Below, in pieces: positions 1 through 5,856 of a stretch of DNA of 8,719 nucleotides. The stretch spans positions 1 through 8,719 of the forward strand of contig JAQTYP010000123.1 of assembly GCA_028688235.1 (NCBI GenBank), in the 5' to 3' direction. The stretch is from Methylomonas sp. (lineage in GTDB: Bacteria; Pseudomonadota; Gammaproteobacteria; Methylococcales; Methylomonadaceae). Both the position numbers and the translations under genes were made by a program. Within the stretch, counting starts at the first letter, position 1; each line of letters starts with the position of its first letter. The notes below the pieces were generated by a model. It was not told the origin of the DNA and made no database searches. It worked only from the letters and a program-made list of their open reading frames with translations.

Positions 1-225
1 TGGCATAAAAGGGGGCAATCGGCATAAAGCCTCCCCGGCTATCGCTGATTCACAAGCGACGCGTTAGGAATACGGAACATCGACAATCCCTGAAATTAGA
101 CCCTCATGCGCGACGGCTCGCCCGACGGAATGCCTGGAAGCTACTCGAACACAGGTTGAGATCGGTCCAGGAGCGAACGAATTCGCCCCAGGGATATTCA
201 GATATCGCACTACGCCGCCAAGACA
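1..225. other. Non-coding stretch downstream of malate dehydrogenase
   Basis: I see no convincing gene here. The stretch lies 3' of mdh and holds two small perfect palindromes side by side (173-186 and 193-206, listed separately). It also has an octamer GGCATAAA occurring twice, at 2-9 and 21-28, and a 4-bp inverted repeat AGCC/GGCT at 28-40. None is followed by a clear T-run on the minus strand, so I cannot name a factor-independent terminator for mdh. Whatever lies to the left of the window is unknown. Confidence 0.5.
173..206. repeat. Pair of adjacent short palindromes, possibly REP-like
   Basis: Two inverted repeats lie 6 bp apart. The first, at 173-186, is GCGAA / TTCGC around a CGAA loop. 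The second, at 193-206, is GATAT / ATATC around a TCAG loop. The first sits in a GGAGCGAA...TTCGC context that resembles the short extragenic palindromes scattered in many gammaproteobacterial genomes. Only one copy is present in this window, so repeat status cannot be shown here. The position just downstream of mdh is typical for such elements. Confidence 0.3.
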
Positions 226-1203
226 TTACAACAAATGCTCGACCGTATGCCTTTCTTCGATCAACTCGACTTGGTTTTGCTTCAATTTTTCCAGACTGTA
301 TTCGTTGAGATCGAGCCCCTTGACGATATGGTATTTACCTTCCGAAACCGTCACCGGGAACGAATACACCAATCCCGGCTCTATACCGTAACTGCCGTCG
401 GACGGCACCGCCATACTGACCCAATCGCCTTCGTCGGTGCCGTATATCCAGGCCGACATATGCTTGATGGCGGCATTGGCCGCGGATCCTGCGCTGGATT
501 GGCCGCGGGCTTTGATGACTTCGGTGCCGCGATGCTGAATCGTCGGCACGAATTCGTTTTTAAACCAGTCTTCCTCCACCAATGACATGGCTTCCTGACC
601 CATAACCCGCGCGTGATGCAAATCCGGATATTGCATACAGGAATGATTACCCCAAACCATAACGTTCTTTATATCCCGTGTCGGCACTCCGCATTTCAAC
701 GCTAATTGGCTGACCGCTCGGTTATGGTCCAACATCGTCATCGCCGCAAAGCAGTCCGGCGAAAGCTCCGGAGCACTATTGACCGCCAAATAGGCATTGG
801 TATTAGCAGGATTGCCGGTTACTAGCACCTTGACGTGCCGACTGGCCACTTCGTTTAAGGCTCGCCCTTGCGCGGTAAATATCTCGGCATTTTGCGATAA
901 CAAATCGCTTCTAAGCATTCCTTGCTTACGCGGCTTGGCTCCCAATAGAAATGCGTAATCGACCTTATCGAACGCCACCTTCGGATCGTCGGTAACAAGC
1001 ACCTTATGCAACAAGGGGAAGGCGCAATCGGTCAATTCCATGACCACGCCCTTCAAGACATCCAGAGCCGGCGTAATTTCCAACAATCGTAATACAATCG
1101 GTTGATCGGGCCCCAGTAAGTCGCCTGCGGCCAGGCGAAATAACAAAGAATAACTGATCTGACCAGCAGCGCCGGTAACAGCGATGTCTATCGGAGTTTT
1201 CAT
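226..1203 (-). CDS. mdh: Malate dehydrogenase (NAD-dependent, cytosolic-like family)
   Basis: It interconverts malate and oxaloacetate with NAD(H) in the cytoplasm (TCA cycle). I start it at the ATG at 1203, giving 325 residues, which matches the usual length of this bacterial MDH type. The longer open frame to 1275 begins at a GTG and adds an N-terminal extension without family character. An ATG three codons upstream (1212) is the alternative; GGAAG lies just before 1203. Visible motifs are the nucleotide-binding loop GAAGQIS near residue 11; the substrate-arginine segment PRKQGMLRSDLL; GNPANTN; LDHNRA with the catalytic Asp and substrate Arg; and GNHS with the catalytic His, followed by QYPDLHHA and PSDGSYGI. 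Small departures from the common form are MLDHNRA where RLDHNRA is frequent and HSCMQ where HSSTQ is frequent; the catalytic residues are intact. It is 303 bp from the upstream transporter operon and probably has its own promoter. Confidence 0.95.
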   Translation of the reverse strand: MKTPIDIAVTGAAGQISYSLLFRLAAGDLLGPDQPIVLRLLEITPALDVLKGVVMELTDCAFPLLHKVLVTDDPKVAFDKVDYAFLLGAKPRKQGMLRSDLLSQNAEIFTAQGRALNEVASRHVKVLVTGNPANTNAYLAVNSAPELSPDCFAAMTMLDHNRAVSQLALKCGVPTRDIKNVMVWGNHSCMQYPDLHHARVMGQEAMSLVEEDWFKNEFVPTIQHRGTEVIKARGQSSAGSAANAAIKHMSAWIYGTDEGDWVSMAVPSDGSYGIEPGLVYSFPVTVSEGKYHIVKGLDLNEYSLEKLKQNQVELIEERHTVEHLL

Positions 1204-1264
1204 AGCTTCCATTTTTTTATTATTGGGTGTCGACAGATAAAGGCGCTGTCTTCTCGATGACGCA

Positions 1265-1292
1265 CTATTACACACTCTTTTTCGGCAAACAA
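1265..1292 (-). promoter_or_regulatory. Candidate sigma-70 promoter for mdh
   Basis: Read on the minus strand, TTGTTT (1292-1287) and TAATAG (1270-1265) are separated by 16 bp. This resembles the -35 and -10 elements of a housekeeping promoter. Transcription would start near 1258, leaving a leader of roughly 55 bases before the ATG at 1203. The match is moderate and rests on pattern alone. Confidence 0.35.
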
Positions 1293-1354
1293 TACCTCAT
1301 TCCTTATGCCATCAGACTTTATCGGATTATGAGTATTTTCCACTCCACACATGA

Positions 1355-1391
1355 GCCCGGGCGAAGGAGGTTTTTGAGGGATGACCCGGGC
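1355..1391. repeat. 7-bp GC inverted repeat with 23-base loop
   Basis: GCCCGGG at 1355-1361 pairs with CCCGGGC at 1385-1391; each arm also contains the palindrome CCCGGG. On the plus strand the loop holds AAGGAGG and the ATG of an 11-codon frame. On the minus strand the loop reads CCTCCTT, identical to the core anti-Shine-Dalgarno sequence. No T-run follows on either strand, so it is not a standard terminator. Confidence 0.5.
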
Positions 1392-1425
1392 CGCTTTATT
1401 GAGAATTATGGCTTGAAAGAGTTCT

Positions 1426-1451
1426 GCCCAGTCCTCATCGAGGTGCTGGGC
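1426..1451. repeat. Strong hairpin downstream of the symporter gene
   Basis: GCCCAG (1426-1431) pairs with CTGGGC (1446-1451), and inside it CCTC (1433-1436) pairs with GAGG (1440-1443) around a 3-base loop, with a small asymmetric bulge. It lies 56 bp past the stop of the symporter gene on the minus strand. It could end or protect the operon transcript, but no U-rich tract follows directly, so a factor-independent terminator is not supported. Confidence 0.5.
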
Positions 1452-1506
1452 GGCAAATGTACCGTACGCCACCCAACACGGGATGTATATATCGTTCCCT
1501 ATCCTC

Positions 1507-2805
1507 TCAGCCTTCGGATTTCGCCGGTTCGCTCCCTACCGCAACGGTCAAGGCACAATTGGATAGTACGTTAAACCCGGTCACGATGGGGTCGACAACA
1601 GGATCGATGGCCACCAATAAAATGATGGCTACGCCGCTGGGCAAACCCAAAGGATCAAGTATCATCGCAATCATGCTTAAGGCCACGATACTCGGCGCGC
1701 TCGACGAAGCCAGCGCCGCCAAGATAGCACCAACAAATACCATCAACAGCTGGCCGAACTGCAAATCCACTCCATAAATTTGGGCGATAAACACGCTGGA
1801 AATCGCAAATTGCAATACCGATGCAGGTGGGTTGATGGTCATTCCCAAAGGGATTACCAAATCGGCAACACGCTGATCGACTTTAAGATTGTTGATCAAA
1901 GCATTCAATGCCGAAGGAATGGTGGCAAAACTGCTGGCGGTACCGATAGCAACCGCAATCGGCTGCCGTAATCCAGCCAGGGTTTGCCAATAGGAATAGC
2001 GATGTCTGATCTGCCACCAAATGACGATGCTATAAATCAACATCGTGGCGATGCAGGAAATATAGATATATTCTATCAGTTTGGCCGTTGCCCAAACTAT
2101 ATCCATGCCGACTTGGGCAATCTGTCCGGCGAACAAGCACAATAACCCGAACGGCAGGATATACATCATCCAGCCGATGATGGACAGAAAAATATTATAA
2201 AACGCATCGACGACAATCAATGCTGTTTTACTGGCATCCGTTTTCAACAAACCCATGCTCAAGCCTGTCAACAAGGAAAAAAACAAAATAGACAGGGTAT
2301 CGCCGCGCACCAGCGCATTAAAGATATTCTCGGGAATCATCGCCTGAACGTAGGCAAACATACTCGGATGTTGCGCTTGAGCGGGGTTAATGGCATTGCG
2401 TTCGCTTTCGTTGATGGTTTTCCCAAGAGTCACTTGTGCTTCGTATTCCAATCCGCTTCCCGGCCGCCCGAATATCCCAAACATCAGGCCAATGAAACTC
2501 GCCATCATCAATCCGATAAATACGAATGCGATCAAGCGGGTAAGCTGGCTTTTTTTCATGCCGGACACGAACAAATTACCTAAGCCCGAAATAACGGCCG
2601 TCATCAACATAGGTAGAACCAGCATTTGCAACAACCTCAAATACAAAGTACCGAACGGCAACAAATCCTTTGCCAATTCCTTGTCGAAAATGCCTATCAT
2701 GGCACCGATAAAAACGCCGGCAAAAATTAACCAGGGACTGAGCAGCCAACCCCCGTTTAATTTATTAATTATTTTATAAAAAATATTCGAATTATTTAAT
2801 TTCAT
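1507..2805 (-). CDS. SDF/DAACS-family cation symporter with atypical substrate site
   Basis: A 432-aa polytopic inner-membrane protein of the glutamate/dicarboxylate:cation symporter fold. GGAAG lies 11 bases before the ATG. Recognisable parts are MLVLPMLMTAVISGLGNL (about 61-78), the first hairpin SSFATIP (291-297), PLGMTIN with N325, the second hairpin SSSAPS (367-372) and the last core helix (401-416). Compared from memory with the archaeal homologue GltPh, the NMDGT motif reads NPPAS (325-329), so the ion-binding Asp312 is Pro. The arginine that binds the acidic side chain (Arg397) is Val408, and Asp405 is Asn416. The HP1 Arg276 position is Ala. Equivalents of Asp394, Thr398 and Asn401 are kept (D405, T409, N412). 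It is therefore unlikely to be an ordinary DctA or GltP; a neutral amino-acid-like substrate and altered ion coupling are inferred. It follows the solute-binding protein gene by 38 bp, suggesting a partnership. Confidence 0.88.
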   Translation of the reverse strand: MKLNNSNIFYKIINKLNGGWLLSPWLIFAGVFIGAMIGIFDKELAKDLLPFGTLYLRLLQMLVLPMLMTAVISGLGNLFVSGMKKSQLTRLIAFVFIGLMMASFIGLMFGIFGRPGSGLEYEAQVTLGKTINESERNAINPAQAQHPSMFAYVQAMIPENIFNALVRGDTLSILFFSLLTGLSMGLLKTDASKTALIVVDAFYNIFLSIIGWMMYILPFGLLCLFAGQIAQVGMDIVWATAKLIEYIYISCIATMLIYSIVIWWQIRHRYSYWQTLAGLRQPIAVAIGTASSFATIPSALNALINNLKVDQRVADLVIPLGMTINPPASVLQFAISSVFIAQIYGVDLQFGQLLMVFVGAILAALASSSAPSIVALSMIAMILDPLGLPSGVAIILLVAIDPVVDPIVTGFNVLSNCALTVAVGSEPAKSEG

Positions 2806-2843
2806 TATATGCGGACTTCCTTTTAGAAAGCCCTTATTTAGGC

Positions 2844-3668
2844 TTATTTTTGTTGATATTTAATTATTAACTTTTTAAGAAAGCTATTTCTATTCTTTTC
2901 TATATAAAGATTCAACCAAGACAATAAATGGCTATCTTGCCAATGCACGGCAATAGCCAGAGTATCTTCGCTTTGAGCAATATAATCGGATTTCAAAAAC
3001 AGACTATCTTCCGGATGAATTTTATTCCAATTCATAATTTCGACTTCGTCGTAGAGAAATGCCAGCAATTTAGCCTTTTTAGTGTCGTCTATACCTTGCG
3101 CGATGATGTCGTAACTTTGAATGCTTGCCTGTGGAAAAATTTTCTTTGCAAAATCGACGTAAGAACTTCCCTTTAAAACTCCGATGGCAATACCGGGCTG
3201 ATTCAACAACAACTCGATCTCGTTAAAATCAGGATGGTCTTTATAGGCCGACAATTTCAGCCGGTTAACCAGCAAAGCCTGCCTGAGCGACCAATAAGGC
3301 GTGGAAAAACGAACGGTGGTCGATCGTTCCAAAGTGTCGCTTAACGAACTGATAGCGATATCCGCCTTTCTATTGGCAACCGTTTGCGCCACGTCGTCGA
3401 AAGTCGTGGCGTCTTTGTTCAAGGTTAATTTAACGCCCAATTTTTCGGCTATATCGCGCGCCAATTCGATATCGATACCCTCTAATTCGTTATTATTGTT
3501 GTGATAACAAAACAACGGCACATCTTCGGCATGCATCGCAACGATCAACTCGCCACGTTGGATAATGCGGGCAATATCGGGCGGCATTTCCTTAAAATCC
3601 TCGCCACGAGCCAAAGTTACGGCAAAAAACAAACCGCAAAAAAAAACGTTAAAATTTAAAAGACGCAT
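2844..3668 (-). CDS. Periplasmic solute-binding protein, family 3 (amino-acid type)
   Basis: The start is the ATG at 3668, giving 274 residues with an N-terminal signal sequence (MRLLNFNVFF then CGLFFAVTLA; cleavage near residue 20-22). A longer frame to 3788 only adds residues overlapping the preceding gene. The body matches the SBP_bac_3 fold: ELEGIDIELARDIAEKLGV (61-79), ADIAISSLSDTLERSTTVRF (102-121), GVLKGSS (163-169) and FLYDEVE (204-210). From knowledge of HisJ/LAO proteins, the Arg after Glu (R115) would hold an alpha-carboxylate and the Asp of the DEV segment (D207) an alpha-amino group. Both are present, pointing to an amino acid or related ligand. The gene overlaps the end of the outer-membrane barrel gene by 20 bp, with AGGG shortly before the start, so coupled translation is likely. 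No ABC permease or ATPase is nearby; the next gene is an SDF symporter. Confidence 0.88.
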   Translation of the reverse strand: MRLLNFNVFFCGLFFAVTLARGEDFKEMPPDIARIIQRGELIVAMHAEDVPLFCYHNNNNELEGIDIELARDIAEKLGVKLTLNKDATTFDDVAQTVANRKADIAISSLSDTLERSTTVRFSTPYWSLRQALLVNRLKLSAYKDHPDFNEIELLLNQPGIAIGVLKGSSYVDFAKKIFPQASIQSYDIIAQGIDDTKKAKLLAFLYDEVEIMNWNKIHPEDSLFLKSDYIAQSEDTLAIAVHWQDSHLLSWLNLYIEKNRNSFLKKLIIKYQQK

Positions 3669-5043
3669 AGACCATGCCCTGTATCCACATTTTATTACCG
3701 CCGTATACTTCCTTTCCGCCATTATCCGGGATAAAGGTTTCGATGCCGGCGGATAAATCGACCGTGTTATTGACCGACCAATCCGCAATCAAATCCACTT
3801 CATTGCCGAAACGCGGCGAACTCACACCCCATACTTCAGGGTCGTCGAAATCGAAGTGATAGTAAAGCAGGTTGACGGTCACATCGTCGCGCGGCGATAC
3901 GACAAGCCGAGTTAAATGCGTAAATAAATTAGTGGTATCCGAAATGAATTCACCGGTTATTTCGCCCTGAAACCAGGTTCCCCAAGTTTTGAAACCGAAA
4001 TTCATAAAATCGAAGCCTTTACCCATCGCCGAATAGCGGTAGCTCAAGGCAGGCTGCCACGTCAAATCCGAAAACTTATATTCTATCTGCCCGAAACCAC
4101 CCGAAACCGTTTTTTTGCCCATTTCGCCATACCAATACAAGGTGGGATCCGCTGGGTCGCTATCGGTCAATTTATTATTGTACTGACGAACGTATTCCGT
4201 GCTGATGGATAAGCCCGGCAAAGCGGTAGCGAATGGTTTGAAATCGAGCCTAAAATCGTAGGCATCGGTAATAGCGACCAGAGGCTCGCCGAAATCGTGA
4301 TCGTTGATATAACTAAAGGCAAAATTGGCAATATCCTGGTAGTTATATTCAATATTCATTCCCGTATATCGCTTTCGGTTATCGGGGTTGCGCGGGTTAT
4401 TTTCCAGATAAAACCCTTCCAATTTAAAACCGCCGGTATTAATGCGGGCGATCAAGGTATTGATAAAAACCGTTCTGGAACCTATCCAATACGAACCGCG
4501 AAAACCGCCGTCATCGGTACCGTTAGCCAATAATAAACCGGTGCCCAATTTATAATCCTGAGAACCGGCTGACAAGTCGATCGCATTCTCGCCCAAACCT
4601 TCGAACCAAGTGCCCGAGCGCCAGCCTATGTATTTTTCCTCGGCCATAAACCAATCCTTATAATCTGGATAAGGCTTGAAATCGCCGCGTTCACGGCTGT
4701 CGCGCGGCGAACCTCTGTAGGTAATGCCGGATGGATCGTGGCCCAGCATCGCGCTGTAAATCATGCTGAAACCGCTATACAATTGACTGCCCCGAGGCAA
4801 GTTAATGAATCCCTTGACGTTGGGCTCGACGGTATGCTCCCAATAAAATTCGCTAAGATTCTCCCTACCCCAACTTCCCCCAACGCCACCCGAATGATTA
4901 TTTATTTCTGCCAAACTCGCCAATTGCACATGCAACCCAACCGATAATTGACCGTAACTACCGTCATAAAGCTCATACTGAGCATAAACCGAGCCGGTAT
5001 GCGCCAGCAGAGTTAAAGCAAAAAAAGTAGATTTATTCTTCAT
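3649..5043 (-). CDS. Outer-membrane beta-barrel protein, alginate-export-like
   Basis: From the ATG at 5043 this is 464 residues with a clear signal peptide (MKNKSTFFALTLLAHTGSVYA, cleavage after VYA at residue 21). The mature protein is rich in aromatic residues alternating with polar ones, has many Gly/Asn/Asp turns, and ends in YASFKF. A C-terminal Phe is the usual recognition signal for barrel assembly. The segment QDYKLGTGLLLANGTDDGG, followed by RGSYWIGSR, and the length resemble proteins of the alginate-export (AlgE-like) porin group; I assign that subfamily only tentatively. The likely role is a substrate channel across the outer membrane for the binding protein encoded next. It begins inside the end of the cysteine-rich gene (11-bp overlap) and overlaps the binding-protein start by 20 bp, so the three genes are probably translated in a coupled way. 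The frame extending to 5085 is not needed, because it would place the signal peptide internally. Confidence 0.85.
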   Translation of the reverse strand: MKNKSTFFALTLLAHTGSVYAQYELYDGSYGQLSVGLHVQLASLAEINNHSGGVGGSWGRENLSEFYWEHTVEPNVKGFINLPRGSQLYSGFSMIYSAMLGHDPSGITYRGSPRDSRERGDFKPYPDYKDWFMAEEKYIGWRSGTWFEGLGENAIDLSAGSQDYKLGTGLLLANGTDDGGFRGSYWIGSRTVFINTLIARINTGGFKLEGFYLENNPRNPDNRKRYTGMNIEYNYQDIANFAFSYINDHDFGEPLVAITDAYDFRLDFKPFATALPGLSISTEYVRQYNNKLTDSDPADPTLYWYGEMGKKTVSGGFGQIEYKFSDLTWQPALSYRYSAMGKGFDFMNFGFKTWGTWFQGEITGEFISDTTNLFTHLTRLVVSPRDDVTVNLLYYHFDFDDPEVWGVSSPRFGNEVDLIADWSVNNTVDLSAGIETFIPDNGGKEVYGGNKMWIQGMVYASFKF

Positions 5044-5644
5044 TGTCTTCTGGCGTAGCGATAGCGGTATATCCCGATTCGACATGCATCCATTCTTTAC
5101 AAATATAATTTCTTGGGAATTCCTTAGGGAGAGAAATTGCCTGCATTTCTTCCGCCGTCATATTCGTTACCGTACCGTTTTCTATTTTGTAAGGGAACGG
5201 CATGTAACCGACAAAATGACGGCTCGAGGCGACCATTTGCCCCAGACTTCCCGGATAGCGGCGTTCCCATGCCAGCGCAGAGACATGGGTAGCCATCATT
5301 TTCTCGATTAATTCGCGATTTGGAATCGGGCATTTACGGTGATCGGCCACCAAAAACTTTGTAGCGTCCCGATTTGCCGGAAAAAGAGGATACCAGGCGC
5401 AATCGATAGGTTTTAAATCGCCAGTCTGGCACGGTGAACGGCAAACGGCATGCTGTTTATTTTCGCAATCGAGATGATCCATTTTAAGACCTTGCTGCAA
5501 TGCCAATTCATATTCGCCCGGCAATAACATAATCCAGTTACCCTCGCCGAATTGGCAACAGGCATAGCCGCACAAGCCCTGCCTATTCGTACAGGCCGTC
5601 AGTACACCGTCTTCTTTTAAAACCGTACACCCAGTATTAATCAT
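5033..5644 (-). CDS. Cysteine-rich putative metal-binding protein, YkgJ-like
   Basis: A 203-aa protein beginning at the ATG at 5644, where GGAAAGGA lies 6 bases upstream. The longer frame to 5680 starts with TTG and includes this ribosome site. It has 11 cysteines, at residues 6, 18, 25, 29, 30, 60, 68, 72, 82, 105 and 182. The CxxxCC cluster (25-30), CxxxC (68-72), the segment DCAWYPLFP (81-89) and HRKCPIP (102-108) recall the zinc/iron-chelating cysteine-cluster (YkgJ, CxxxxCC) proteins, though the match is partial. There is no signal peptide or membrane segment, so it should be cytoplasmic. Family members have poorly defined roles. A metal- or redox-responsive accessory role in this operon is a guess from position. 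Its last codons overlap the start of the outer-membrane barrel gene. Confidence 0.8.
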   Translation of the reverse strand: MINTGCTVLKEDGVLTACTNRQGLCGYACCQFGEGNWIMLLPGEYELALQQGLKMDHLDCENKQHAVCRSPCQTGDLKPIDCAWYPLFPANRDATKFLVADHRKCPIPNRELIEKMMATHVSALAWERRYPGSLGQMVASSRHFVGYMPFPYKIENGTVTNMTAEEMQAISLPKEFPRNYICKEWMHVESGYTAIATPEDNEE

Positions 5645-5660
5645 AACTAATCCTTTCCGT
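5642..5660 (-). promoter_or_regulatory. Ribosome-binding site that fixes the start of the cysteine-rich gene
   Basis: On the minus strand GGAAAGGA stands 6 bases before the ATG at 5644. It lies inside the longer TTG-initiated frame, which therefore is unlikely to be used. Confidence 0.65.
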
Positions 5661-5687
5661 GCAAATTGCCGGAATTCCAAGTGACGA

Positions 5688-5843
5688 CTATTCCTTTTTA
5701 TCCGCAGACACTGCCAACAATATCAAACCAACAAAAGGCGTAAAAATCAGGGAACCAAAAAAATAACCCCAGAAGCCCATTTTTTTGTTATTACCCAATA
5801 TACCAATCAACAAACTCAAAAAGAAATAAATTGCCGGCGTCAT
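5688..5843 (-). CDS. Small two-helix membrane protein (51 aa)
   Basis: From the ATG at 5843 the product has 51 residues. AGGAG sits 10 bases upstream and overlaps the TAG stop of the preceding gene, so this start is preferred over the ATG at 5900 within that gene. It shows two hydrophobic segments (about 3-17 and 23-45) joined by a basic turn GNNKK, then a charged tail SADKKE. The order helix, basic turn, FWG, helix containing TPFVGLILL is seen in many unassigned small bacterial membrane proteins. I do not recognise a function. It lies 13 bp after the anchored binding protein and 43 bp before the cysteine-rich gene, so it is an integral operon member. It could be a small subunit or regulator of the SPFH or transporter components. 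Confidence 0.7.
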   Translation of the reverse strand: MTPAIYFFLSLLIGILGNNKKMGFWGYFFGSLIFTPFVGLILLAVSADKKE

Positions 5844-5856
5844 GTCAATATTACTC

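Larger units (their letters stand above)
1204..1506. other. 303-bp gap between symporter gene and mdh, with structured DNA
   Basis: This stretch separates the transporter operon from mdh. It contains two GC-rich inverted repeats (1355-1391 and 1426-1451) and a candidate minus-strand promoter (1265-1292). On the plus strand there is an exact AAGGAGG (1364-1370), ten bases before an ATG that opens a frame of only 11 codons (1381-1416). The minus strand has an open frame ending in an ATGA overlap with the mdh start. It has no recognisable protein family, and its GTG at 1472 lacks a ribosome-binding site. I treat the region as regulatory or intergenic, not coding. Confidence 0.55.

Noticed and set aside
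2..40. Repeated octamer GGCATAAA and a 4-bp inverted repeat
   Set aside because: Too short to distinguish from chance; no transcription signal around them.
235..585. 116-codon plus-strand frame
   Set aside because: It is fully antisense to the conserved C-terminal half of malate dehydrogenase.
1204..1275. N-terminal extension of malate dehydrogenase from a GTG
   Set aside because: The extra residues do not resemble the family, and the ATG at 1203 gives the normal length of 325 residues.
1507..2805. Calling the symporter DctA because mdh is next door
   Set aside because: The side-chain arginine and NMDGT motif expected for C4-dicarboxylate or glutamate carriers are missing, and mdh appears to be a separate unit.
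2821..2847. Hairpin AAGCC/GGCTT between the binding-protein and symporter genes
   Set aside because: The 5-bp stem with an 8-base loop is weak and lacks a T-run; at most a minor processing site.
3669..3788. N-terminal extension of the family-3 binding protein
   Set aside because: It would overlap the barrel gene by 140 bp and push the signal peptide inside the protein. The ATG at 3668 gives a proper signal sequence.
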